The notes below the pieces were generated by a model. The model did not search any database. It had not been told where the DNA came from and saw only the letters and a list, made by a program, of their open reading frames with translations. From Magnaporthiopsis rhizophila (taxonomy: Eukaryota; Ascomycota; Sordariomycetes; Magnaporthales; Magnaporthaceae), in assembly GCA_003049465.1 (NCBI GenBank), contig PYSS01000019.1, positions 186,001 through 250,000 on the forward strand: a stretch of 64,000 nt of DNA, written 5' to 3'. The translations under genes were made by a program, and so were the position numbers. This document shows, one piece after another, positions 34,076-45,814 of the stretch (the stretch's first letter is position 1; every line of letters starts with the position of its first letter).

Positions 34076-36664
34076 ATGGCTCCGCTCCGGCTCACGATCA
34101 AGGACGGCGGCTTCCTTGACCAGCAAGGCCGCCAAATCGTCCTCAGGGGCATCAACGTTGCGGGCGATGCAAAGTACCCAAGCCAGCCCAATCAGCCGGC
34201 GCAGGTGTTCGAGGACTTTTTCGACGGCGACCACGTCAACTTCCACGAGCGTCCCTTCCCCAAGGACGATGCCCACGTCCACTTCGCCCGCCTGAAGCGC
34301 TACGGCTACAACACTATCCGCTATATCTTTACCTGGGAGGCCATCGAGGCCGCTGGGCCCGGCATCTACGATGAGGAGTGGATACAGCACACCATCGACA
34401 TACTCAGAATAGCCAAGGGCTATGGCTTTCACGTCTTCATGGACCCTCACCAGGATGTCGTAAGTTGTGCCAGCCATGTTCTTTTCCTGTCATCCCTTGC
34501 CCATAGCTCTCTGCCGCCTTCTTTTGCTTGACCTAACTCGCTTTGCGGCCCTCTGCTCCCTATAGTGGTCTCGCTTCTCCGGCGGCTCTGGGGCACCCCT
34601 ATGGACACTCTACGCGGCCGGCCTCAACCCGCAGAGTTTCGCCGCTACCGAGGCGGCCATCGTGCAGAATACCTACCCCGAACCGGCCAACTTCCCCAAG
34701 ATGATCTGGTCGACAAACTACTACCGGCTAGCCGCGGCAACCATGTTCACACTGTTCTTTGCCGGTAGGGACTTCGCCCCCAAGTGCATCATAGACGGTC
34801 AGAACATACAGGACTACCTGCAAGGGCACTTCCTCGGGGCCATCTCCCGCCTAGCACAGCGCATCCACGAGGCCGGGGACATCGAGGACGAGGTGGTGTT
34901 TGGCTGGGAGACGCTCAACGAGCCGAACAAGGGCATGATTGCGTACGAAGACATCAGCGTCATCCCCAAGGAGCAAGCACTCAAAAAGGGGACATGCCCA
35001 ACCATCTGGCAGGCCATGCTCACGGGCATGGGACGGGCCTGCGAGGTGGACAGCTGGGACATGGGTAACATGGGCCCGTACAAGGTCGGGAGGACATTGG
35101 TGGATCCCCACGGCGAGATCGCCTGGCTCCCAGTCGACTACGACGAGTCGCGCTACGGCTACAAAAGAGACTCTGGCTGGAAGCTGGGCGAGTGCCTGTG
35201 GGCCCAGCACGGCGTTTGGGATCCGTCCACAGACACTTTGCTCCGCAAAGACTACTTCCACAAGAGCCCGAGCACCGGAGAGACGCTTGACTATAATGCC
35301 TTCACCAACACATATTTTATGGAGTATGTTCGCAAGTATCGGGATACATTCCGCGCCTATCACAAGGACGCCGTTTTACTCCTGCAGCCGCCTACTATGG
35401 AGCTGCCACCATGCATCAAGGGAACCGCGGATGACGAGAACAACATGATCTACGCGCCCCACTACTACGACGGCATTACGCTCATGACCAAGAGCTGGAA
35501 GTGGTGGAATGTCGATGTACTGGGGGTGCTGCGTGGACGCTATATCAGCCCGGTCTTTGCCATCAGGCTCGGCGAGACGGCGGTGCGGAATTGTTTCAAG
35601 GAGCAGCTGGCTGCCATGCGAAAGGAGGGGTTGGACTACATGGGCAACCACCCTTGCATGCTAACGGAATTCGGCATTCCTTACGACATGGACCAGAAGG
35701 CCGCCTACAAGACGGGAAACTATTCCAGCCAGTCCGCTGCCATGGATGCGAATCACTTTGCTGTGGAGATGGCGCCCATGGAGGGCTACACCCTCTGGGT
35801 TTACTGCTCAAAGGTGAGAAGACCTGATGTGACATCAAGTTCTCCCAGGCTGGGAGCCCACGTAGTAACCGGCCTCTCGGTTCATTGGTTGGCTGACGCG
35901 TGTTTTCTGCTTGCCAGAACGATCACGAGTGGGGTGACCAGTGGAACGGCGAGGACCTGTCGATCTACTCATTGGACGACAAACAGCTCCCCCTGTCCCC
36001 GCTGCCGCCCTCGATGGACATGGCACAGCAGTCGACAGCAAGCCTGGCAAAAATCAACACTTCAGCCTCGGGCCAACAGCAAGGACAGGACTCGCTGGTC
36101 GAAGACGGATCGACCGTGACACCGACTAACCTCCGGCGAGCGCTGACCACTCCGTCGATAAATTCCGCGAATCCACAAGGGCCGGCGTCACCGGAGCTTA
36201 GCAACGCGCCTGGCTATCGGGCAGCCGAGGCATTCGTGCGCCCTTCCCCGGTAGGCATCGCCGGCAGCATCGCGAGCTATGTATTCGATCTACGTCGGTG
36301 CGAGTTCAAGCTCGACATCCGGGCGTCGAAGCTGCCTCCTTCGGGCAGCAGCAGCGACGACGAGGATGGCGGTGACAGTGGTGGATCGCCACCGACGGTG
36401 GTGTTTCTGCCCGACTACCACTTCCCCAAGGACGCGTGCACGATCGAGGTCAGCTCGGGCAAGTGGGAGATCAGCACAGACGACTCGGAGGGGGCCTTGG
36501 TGCAGCGGCTGCGCTGGTGGCACGCCGAAGGAGAGCAGAGCCTGAAGGTGACAGGTGTTATCCGGACGCACAACGTCGGCGAGTTCGGGCACGGCGGCGG
36601 CGAGGAAGACCCGGGTTACTACCAAACGGTACAGAATATCTTCGGCCAGTGCAACATGATGTAG
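34076..36664 (+). CDS. GH5 beta-glucosidase of the ergosteryl-glucoside / glucosylceramide type (EGH1/EGCrP2-like)
   Basis: Intracellular beta-glucosidase of the GH5 group that removes glucose from sterol or ceramide glucosides; yeast Egh1 and Cryptococcus EGCrP2 are the known examples. Exons 34076-34459, 34566-35813, 35918-36664; 792 residues. No signal peptide. The N-terminus IKDGGFLDQQGRQIVLRGIN is the usual GH5 opening. HVFMDPHQDVWSRFSGGSGA spans the first splice and contains the conserved His-Gln-Asp. The acid/base Glu247 lies in WETLNEPNKG and the nucleophile Glu496 in MLTEFGIPYD. YTLWVYCSK joins NDHEWGDQWNGEDLS across the last intron. The C-terminal beta-sandwich is interrupted by Ser/Asp-rich sequence around residues 635-655 and by a Gln/Thr-rich stretch at about 575-610. 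Substrate assignment to sterol rather than ceramide is inference. Confidence 0.88.
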
Positions 36665-37820
36665 GTTGGCAGACGGAAGCGTGGGCTGTGTGTGCTTGGG
36701 GCCTGAGCGGCATCTTGGCTTAACCACCCTTGTTTGGTCTTTTTTGTCATGGTATTTTTTTGTTCTCGTCACGTCGTGCGAGCGGACGTTGGATTTTGGG
36801 TCGAGCGCCGCCAGCGGGCCTCGGCAAGCGTGTAATATTCATCCCTAACCATGGAAGTATTCGGCTATTGGATGACGGAGCATTCTTTCTCAACATGGAC
36901 TTGGATCTCCTCTATCTTGCTTGTCCTTGTGGAACTTTGCCTGGTCATGACACAAACCCCCCAGCTTGTCAGACGGGATGAACCCTGGACCCGATGGGAA
37001 CTATTACATACAGCGCGGTTCGGATGAGACCGACCTGAACCTCGGCCAGTACAGGCAGACGTCATAAAACGTGTTGTGCAGTCAATGAACTGGGAAGACG
37101 GCGTTTCACGGCCTGGGGGCGCGCAATAGGTGTCGTCCCGTCGTCTACAAGATGAATGGGTTCAAAGATGCCGGGGTCTCGGCAAGGGTCCCGCGCCAAG
37201 TCTCCGTAATTCAAGCACTGGTGAGTTGGTTGCGTAAGACAACGGGACAATGGACAAGGTCGGCGTCATCAAAAAGAATGGCAGGCAGGGGTCTCGGAGG
37301 GGCTATCCGTTCCGTTCTAGCCCCCGCCCTAGCCCCCTGCCCGCGTATTGCTTGCGACTGACTGACTTTTCGTTTAATACTGATGAAGTCAGGGGCGGGC
37401 GGACGGCGCCTCAGCTGGCCGGGATTACAACGACGACCGGGTCGCGAGATGGGACTTGCCCAGGTATATACATATGCAGACGCCGCTGATCAATCGCCCT
37501 CCTAAGGCAGCGTAAGGTATACACTGGCTGACCTCGCAACCGCGCAGCTCTGTGGCTCGGGTTCTTACAAGACTTCTTTTCATCTACGCCGCATGGAGTC
37601 GGTAGACACCTTAGGAGAGTGAGGCTAAGGCAGAAGCCAGGTTGGCTTAAAGTTGGGCAGATGGCCTGCCTGTCACAGAGCACAAAGGCCGTGCGTGAGT
37701 TCAGGGGTTGTTGCTCGCACACAAGCTCTTCTTTCAAACCCCGTGGGCCTCTGAGTCGTGCTCGATCTGCCATTGGGGATTGCGAAACAACGCTTGCCCC
37801 GGCACGTTGCTTTCGATATG

Positions 37821-37863
<43 letters not shown>

Positions 37864-39864
37864 NAAAAAAAAAAAAAAAGCTGCCAGCGTTTTCCGGCAC
37901 GGTGACTCGGGAGAGCCAAGGCGAACGGCCCCGCGGGAAAGGGACAGGAGTTTTTGAGTTTTTGATATCAGAAACATACAACGTAACTTATTGGTTGCGT
38001 CTTGGAGAGTTCCGCTGCAAGTTTTATATCAACCAGCTCAGACACGCATTATACCACGCTGGAATGTCTTGTCCTAGACGCCGCCCCCTCCTTCCCACCC
38101 CACGCTGGGCTAGGTGGCTGTTGGTCGCAACCCGGCTGCTGTTGTCGGCTCGGGAGTGGACCGCAATGATTGGGTGCCTGCCTCTCCCAGACCTGTGAGG
38201 CCCAGTCTGTGCCGTAAACGTGCTGCTCTTCTGCCTCCCCAAATAGCCCACGCTAGCCAGGATCGTGCAGCTCGTGCCGGCTAGTGCTGCACATGAGGTT
38301 GGTGGATGTCTTTTTTTTTTTTCTTTACGTTGCCGCCGACTCAAGTTGCCTGCCTGTCCTCCACCACGGCCTGCCATCCTTGCAGGAATCCATCCGCGGT
38401 GGGTTACTTCGTGCATGCCCGCTGACCTGTACCTCGCCGCCGGTTCCTGGGCGCATTAAATTTAAAAAAAAAAAAATCTTTTTTATTTTTTTCTTCTGTC
38501 GTTTCTGTCTAGCACACTGTCGAGAAAAAAAGGACAAGTTAGGAATGGTACAAGGTACAAGCTGCGGTGCAGGCTGCAGCAGCTGGCAAGTGGGGGTGCG
38601 TGGTGCGTGACCACTTTACGCCTCATAGCTCTCTACATTTTAAGGCTGCTCGGCCTCGGCAATTTGTGCCCTCCCGCTTCGCATCCTGCCGACTCCTTTT
38701 GGGCGTTCTCGTTGAGGCTCGGCGCTCTAGTTAGTGCCGCAAACGCCCCCCTGGCGCAGCCAACGCTCGGATTCTGAGACCAGAAGCAAAGAAGGGGAAG
38801 CCGAATGGGGAAAATGCTGGAGAAGGGTCTGGATTAAGCGCTAGCCGCCCGCCGATCACCAGCGCTTGGTATCATGTCATCCTTTGTCCTGGCCTGGCCT
38901 GGATTCCGCGACACTTCAAATCAAGTAGTCATCTCGTATTTTCCGCTCCAACCCATCTCTTACTGGCAGGGTGAAATGCGCCTGATGTGCCTCTAATACT
39001 TTCGTCCTCTCCCGGGAAGCCGTCGCAGACACCAGCTCTTGCATATCGCTGTGCCGCTTCAGGTTCATCCCTGTGCGTCCCGCAAGCGCCTGGCTGGTGT
39101 CCACCAACCCACCTCTCCGTTTCCGTTTCAACGCCAAGACAACCCCCCCTCGCTGTTACGTCCATCAGCAAGAGCTGGGCTCCGCTCAACGCTAGCGGTA
39201 GCGTAGCGTCGCGCCGCCCCATGTCCACAGCTACGCTCAGCCCAACCCACCGTGACTGCAATTGATTTTGCCGTCTGGTGCGTCTCACAAAGAGCGCCAG
39301 CCAAAAGAAACCCTCTCTCTGCTGCCATCCGCACTCGACAAACGCTCTTTGCCTGCTTTGCGCTTGCCCTTGTTTGCCAGCGCAGGCCGCACACTTACTT
39401 CCGACTCCGACCGGCGCCCCTCCTTTTGAGCCTCCTGCCCCTTTTAGTCTGCACCCCAACCTTGCGACGACAAAAATCCGTCCTATCCTGCCCCTGCCGT
39501 CGGCATTTCTCGCCCCTCGGTTCGTCATCACTGCCTTCAAAGCATCCAGCCAACCCCCCAGCTAGTGCCAGTTGAAAACCACTGCGGTCAACCTCCCTCG
39601 AACGACAAGCTGCGAAGCCAAGCCGAGCTGGCCACAAAAAATACGCTTTCGCCCACGCCTCCCACACTCGGTATCAAGCCATTGTCACGACCCGCCGTCA
39701 ACAGTCCAGGGCCGGGTCCCAGAACCCATGCGGCTTCGTACCGGCGCTACCAGCCGCAGAGCCCATTGGGGCTGACCTTGGGTCGCCGCGTCGCCTTCGA
39801 TCGCACACTCCGAGCCCCCTATCCCTCGCGATAAACCGCCACGGGCGGTCACTCTTGGCCCGCC
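36665..39864. other. 3.2-kb intergenic region: GH5 3' end and BCK1 promoter/leader
   Basis: No gene supported. It holds a 56-base interrupted A run (37824-37879, N at 37864), shorter A/T runs near 38310 and 38465, and a pyrimidine-rich C/T stretch at about 39290-39560, as in long fungal leaders. A short ATG-started upstream frame of 15 codons (39728-39775) lies in the presumed BCK1 leader. Confidence 0.5.
37824..37879. repeat. Poly-A homopolymer with internal C and N
   Basis: A run broken by C at 37863 and N at 37864. Length is unreliable. No target-site duplication or element body is seen next to it. Confidence 0.9.
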
Positions 39865-42800
39865 ATGTACCAAACAGGGCAGAGGGACCCCTCGCGGCCC
39901 TTCCAGGTGCCTCCGCCACCGCCGCCCATGTCGCCGCCGAACCCCGGGATGCAGGGCCACATGAACTTCCCGCCGCCACCTCCGCTGCCCCGATTTCAGA
40001 CCGCCCCTCTCATGCAGCAGGGCAACCCGTTGCCGCCTCCTCCCGGGCCTCCCCCCGGCAGCGCCATGACCCAACAGGCCCCATGGCACGGCTCCTGGGG
40101 CGTTCCCACCGCCGCCGCCGCTCGCCCGCAGTACGACAATAGGGGCCCTCACATGTTTCCCCCGCCGCCACCCCAACAATACAACCCCCAGGCGCACGCG
40201 AACGCCAACGGCCTGATGATCCCGCCCCCGCCTCCGCAGAGCGAGCTCACCATGTCTGCTACTTATATACCCGGCGGCGACTCGTTTGGCGAGGGTGTTG
40301 GGATACCGGGCTTGGGAGGCTTCCCGGACGATGCGCTGGCCTTGGCGGCCATCCAGTCCAGTTGGCAGACCCCAACATCGGGACAACCGAGTGATACTCT
40401 GCAACTACAGCAGCAGCAACAACTGCAACAGCAGGTGCAGCAGCAGCAGCAACAACAGCCGCCGCCGCCGCCGCCGCAGCAGCAGCAGCAGCAGTTTTCA
40501 AATACACCCCAGCTAAACAAATCCCCAGACGAGCAAAAACTCTACTCGGGCTTGTCCAATGCCTCAACTAGCACAAACGTGCCGGGTATTCCGAGCGATA
40601 TGACGGCTTCGTGGACCCTTGACCGCGTCCTGGCCTGGCTGCAAGTTAATAACTTTTCCAAGGATTGGCAGGACACGTTCAAGACCCTCAACATCCACGG
40701 AGCCCAGTTTCTCGAGCTCGGGAGCGGGCATGGTGGGCGTGGAAACTTTGGCATGATGCATCAGCAGGTCTACCCGAACCTCGCCAAGGTCTGTACGGCC
40801 AGTGGCACGGGCTGGGACCAGCCACGAGAGCGTGAGGAGGGCAAGCGGATGAGGCGCCTTATCCGCAACCTGGTTCAGATGCGAGCCACTCCCGAGTCTT
40901 CGCGAATACCCGGCCGCCAAGAATCGGGTTCCATGCGCCTTGACGTAAACGGTGCCGGGACCGATGGCAGCGACTCGCCGAATGTAAGACCTCGACCTAC
41001 TTGCGGCCGTGATATGATGGCGTCTTCCTCACGACGTTTACTGGCTTGTCGCTCAAGCCGACTCGCAGGAGGTGATCACTTTGTGTACTGATGACCATTG
41101 CTTCTTCTTTCAACGAGCTTTCATCTAGACTCCTATCATCAAGACTCCGGGACCGGGCTTCTCGGGTAGACGATTTTCGCAAACCAGATCTACCACAATG
41201 CCAGCACCCACCGGCAACACGGCGGGCTTGGATACCAACCACAGAACAATGCTGAAAAACATTGATGTGGATGGAAGTCGGCGCACCAGCCCAGGACTCA
41301 ACGGACAGAGTCCGACCGGCAGCCCGAACCTCGGCTTCGCGTCCTCGACGCCAAACCTGCCAGCCCTGTCGGTGTCCCCCAGCAGCACCATGCTCGGGCA
41401 CCGCTCGAGGGGCAGTATGGAGTCTGTGTCTTCGAGCGCAGCCATCTACGGCTCGGGAGTTCCTCCCGAGGCCAGTAATTTAATGCGTAACGGCAATATT
41501 GACGAGCTGCTAAACGCCAACCGTCGTCTGGGCCAGGATGGGAACCGACCATCGCCCCAGGAGGCAGGGGACAGGTCGGCCGGCGCCGACACGCCACACA
41601 GCGCCAAGGACGGAAAATCCATGTTTTCGTTCTTGTCCAGGAAAAAGAGACAAAACCACGACGGCTCGTTCCCTTCGCCCGAGGACTTGGAGTCCCCCAC
41701 GAGCCCCAACCTCACTCTCAGGCACCCTGGCAAATGGAACAACTCGGCGGACATGTCACTGGACCAGCGTCCAGGCTCCAGTTACGCGCAGCCGCCGCCG
41801 CCGCACGCGCCATCATTCCTCCAGTTCAAGAAGCCCGGTAACAGGATCTTCGCGCTGGCCACAGTAGACTACTGGAACTACCGCATGATTGACGTGTCGG
41901 ATGTGGACACGGCCTTCGACCTGAGGTCGCTGATAAACGTGAATCTTAACATTCCGGACGAGGACGGAGTCGAAATCCACCTCACCGAGCTGGGCAAATC
42001 GGACCACAACCAACCCCTGACCGATGACAAGCTGATGACCAACATGAGGATGAAGGCCGACTCGGCGGGCACTCTGAAGCTTTTCGTCAAGCCCCCGTCT
42101 TTTGCCACCCCGGCGCTGTCGCAGCGCTCGACGCTGTCGCCGTGGGCCATGCCGTCGAGTGTCCCCGTCGACGACGACCCGTACGGGCAGGTGGACGGCC
42201 AGCGGCCCAGGTCCAGCTCGTCGCCGCCCACATCACGGCACAACACCATCAGCGGCGAGGGTGCCGACTCCAGCGCCCTGGCGGCGGCTGCAGAGAAGTA
42301 TCACGCCGACTTGCAGAGAAAACAGCAGGAGTACCTGGAGAAACGAAGGCAAGCAGCCTCTGGTGGGAAGCCAGGCCTGAGTCCTTCAACAGAGGCGGCC
42401 ACTTACGGTATCGTTGGCAGGGACGTCGACTTCGACAGACCTCGCGAGTCGCCTTACGAAGACAAGAGCCCCGAGAAGCTCTTCCCTCAGCGCAAGGCTC
42501 CAGCGCCGCCGGGTGACCCCTCGGCGACCTTGCTCAAAGCAAACTCGCTCAGCAGGAAGACGGGACAGAGGATGCACTCGGGGCTTGGGAGCCAGGATGG
42601 TTATCCGACACCACGCAGGCCCTCGACGTCGACCGCACACATGTCGTCGTCGGGAACGACAGGCGGCGTCTCCCCTGCCACATCACCATCGGAGATGTCG
42701 GAGAAGGGCCGCAAGAGGTCGCCGATGACGCCAGCACAGCCGTTGGGCGGTATCGCCTCGGCGCTGGTCGACATGGGAAGGGGCCTGGGTGGGATCGGTC

Positions 42801-45316
42801 ACCCTACCAGGGGACCAGCAAACAACAGCAGCGGCCGCGCGCTGTCTCCCAACCGCATCTCATCGGCCCCAGTCAACGCGCGAGACTTGGCCGGGCCCGG
42901 TGGTAGCGATTCTCGAGGTAAGAAAGCTTTGGCAGCGGTGGAATTCGGGCAGCACGGGCGAGCAGCTTCGAGGCCGGGCAGCCCACGTTTAGGATCAGCC
43001 GGCTTTGTTACCTGGGGCCGGGGAAACCTCCCCTTCATCGTGCCGGACTATTCGCCCGGCGGGACTCCCGTGCTGCCTGGGGACAAACCTGCGGCGGACG
43101 CACCCCCGAGGACGGGAGTACTAGAGGAGGAATCCATGGCTAAACCGACTTCACTAGCTTCCTTTGCGCGCGCGCCTTCTCCGGGAGACCTCAGCCCAGG
43201 ATCCCGGCCCTCGGCCAACTTTGCTTCAGAGCCCCTCCCGCCGGCCACCCGTGCCCCCATGTCGGCTTCTCAGCCTGCAGCGTCATCGTCCCCGGCCACG
43301 AGGAGAAAGTCCCACGGACCTGACGTCGACTTTACCGATACCGACGTAAGCTTCATACGGCCGGCCCCATCATCGAGCTCGCAGAACCACGCGCAATCGG
43401 ACGACGAGTCGGATGACGATTCCGACGACGGCCTTTTTGCCATCCCAATCGCCCAGCGCAGCGGATCGGTCAAGAGCAAACGCAAGAGTCGAAACTCGGT
43501 CGCTTTCCTGGACTCGGACTCGGGAGACGACGCAAGCGGCCTTGGTAAGCGGCCCAGCCTGACGGTGAACACTAGCAAGAGCCGGAAGCACCTCTCCGTC
43601 TCCTTCACGTCGCCGCAGTCTGCTACCGGGGGCGACAGGGGCGATGACGGGGCAGGAAGGAGATCCAAGTGGGAGTCGGAAGAGAGCAGCGGGCTCAGCC
43701 GGCGCAAGTCGTTCAAGATGGACGTCTGGGCGAACCGCCCGCCTGCCGAGGCGCTTATCAACAACCTGGAGGACTTCTTCCCGGGCATGGACGTCGACCA
43801 GCCGGTGCTCGAGGAGGGCGAGGCGGATGCAGAACAGGATGCCCTTCTTGTCGCACCCTCGCCCATCATCGAGGTGGACGAGGCGCAGTCACCCAATGCC
43901 GCATCGCAACAGCAGCAGCAGCAGGCTAGCCACGGCAACCTGTCGGCTCTCCCCACATCCAGAGTGGCGTCCATGTACGGCGAGAGCGACACTCTGGGAT
44001 CTGACGAGTCGACGCTCAAGGCGCTGGAACGGCCGGCGAGCTACCAGAGCCTGGCGCAGCGCAGCGTGCGGCGATCGGGAGGGCTGGGACGGATGAAGTC
44101 GATCCGCGAGAAGGCTAGGGGCGCTCACGAAGCGAACAAGCGGCTCACACAGACGTCGCAGAGCATGCTGGGGTCTTCGTCGGCGGGCCAGGGCAGCGCG
44201 GGCGGAGCCGGAGGAGGAGGGTCGTCGGCGCTGATGCGACGCAAGTCGACCAAGATGTTCAACGCCAACATTGTGCAGATCCGGCCGACGCGGGACTCGA
44301 TGTTGGTGCCCGAGATACCGCAGGACACGCTCGAGTCGGCGCCAAAGCGGCAGACGACGTTCCGGTGGTTCAAGGGCCAGCTGATCGGCAAGGGGACGTA
44401 CGGCCGTGTGTACCTCGGTATGAACGCGACCACGGGCGAGTTCCTGGCGGTCAAGGAGGTCGAGGTGAACCCCAAGGCGGCGGCGGGCGACAAGAAGCGC
44501 ATGAAGGAGCTGGTGGCGGCGCTGGACCAGGAGATCGACACGATGCAGCACCTGGACCACGTCAACATTGTGCAGTACCTGGGCTGCGAGCGCAAGGAGA
44601 CGAGCATCTCCATCTTCCTCGAGTACATCTCGGGTGGCTCCATCGGCTCGTGCCTGCGCAAGAACGGCAAGTTCGAGGAGGCCGTGGTGCAGTCGCTGAC
44701 GCGGCAGACGCTGTCGGGCCTGGCCTACCTGCATCGCGAGGGCATCCTGCACCGGGACCTCAAGGCCGACAACATCCTGCTCGACGTCGACGGCACCGCC
44801 AAGATCTCCGACTTTGGCATCTCCAAGAAGACGGACAACATCTACGGCAACGACAAGACCAACTCGATGCAGGGCTCAGTCTTTTGGATGGCCCCCGAGG
44901 TCATCAGGTCCGAGGGCGCCGGCTACTCGGCCAAGGTCGACATCTGGTCACTCGGCTGCGTCGTGCTCGAGATGTTTGCGGGCCGCCGTCCCTGGGCCAA
45001 GGAGGAGGCCGTCGGGGCCATCTACAAGATTGCCAACGGCGAGATCCCGCCCATCCCCGAGGACGTCCAGGACACCATCAGCCCTGTTGCCGTGGCGTTT
45101 ATGTACGACTGCTTTACCGTGTAAGTTTGCCGCCACTCTTTGCTTTTCTTTTGCTCCGCATTTTATTCTACTTTTTTGGCTAACATTGGCTATAGAAACC
45201 CCGACGAGCGGCCCACGGCCAACCGACTGCTCTCGCAACATCCGTTCTGCGAGTTTAACCCCAACTACAACTTCCTCGACTCGGAGCTCTACGCCAAGAT
45301 CAGAGGGACGTACTGA
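39865..45316 (+). CDS. BCK1: MAPKKK of the cell-wall-integrity pathway, BCK1/MCK1 type
   Basis: Serine/threonine kinase that acts below protein kinase C and phosphorylates the MKK1/2-type MAPKK in the cell-wall-integrity cascade. Exons 39865-40983, 41129-45120, 45196-45316; 1743 residues. The N-terminus is Pro- and Gln-rich (repeats at about 10-215). A SAM-like domain lies at about 248-310 (WTLDRVLAWLQVNNFSKDW). A ubiquitin/RA-like segment is at about 610-693. A long Ser-rich regulatory region follows. The kinase domain begins at about 1450: GKGTYGRVYLG glycine loop (1460-1470), VKEVEV with Lys1482, HRDLKADN (Asp1583), DFG (Asp1601) and SVFWMAPEVI. The short last exon completes subdomain XI (NPDERPTANRLLSQHPFC) and the conserved end NYNFLDSELYAKIRGTY. 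GH47 is the convergent neighbour. Confidence 0.95.
40405..40497 (+). repeat. CAG/CAA and CCG trinucleotide tracts in BCK1
   Basis: Codes for a poly-Gln run interrupted by Leu and Val, then six Pro, then six Gln, at about residues 181-211. In-frame and likely length-variable among strains. Confidence 0.85.
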
Positions 45317-45814
45317 TCTGGGCCAGGTTATTTCACGAGGGATTCTCTTCCCATGAGGCCAATCTACACTAAATCTCAGCTGCGCTTAGAAGAGGGAGAG
45401 ATATGGACGAGACATATCATATTTTCCCTGACTACTGGTACTTTTTTTTTTTTTATTACGCTACTATTACTACAAGATTACGAGATCCTGATTATATTAC
45501 TACATATTTAAAGACAAGTCTGGGGTGGTTTGGTTTCTTTCTACGTTGCGAGACGGCCACGGCAATTTCAACGAGGACATGGGGACGACAAAACACAAAA
45601 GAACCTGGGCCATTTATCAACAACAACAACATGAGGCAACATGAAGCAACATGAAGCGAATTCAATAAAAATAGCGTTCTGTTTTGCATGCTCGCCGCCG
45701 CCTTGCCAAAATAACGACTCGTTCGAATGTCGTTATTGAATGTATTTTTTATATTTCCTATGTACAGAAATTTGTTCCTCAGTTCTATATACATGTCAAC
45801 GTCCCCCGAGTCCT
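45317..45814. other. Convergent intergenic region BCK1/GH47
   Basis: About 500 AT-rich bases with an AATAAA at 45664-45669 and a triple CAACATGA/G-type repeat at about 45618-45655. Presumed 3' UTRs; no gene. Confidence 0.5.
45664..45669 (+). terminator. Possible poly(A) signal for BCK1
   Basis: AATAAA 348 bases past the BCK1 stop, in an AT-rich convergent region. Plausible but unproved. Confidence 0.3.

Noticed and set aside
37824..37879. Poly-A as the tail of a retroelement
   Set aside because: No element body, open frame or target-site duplication next to it.
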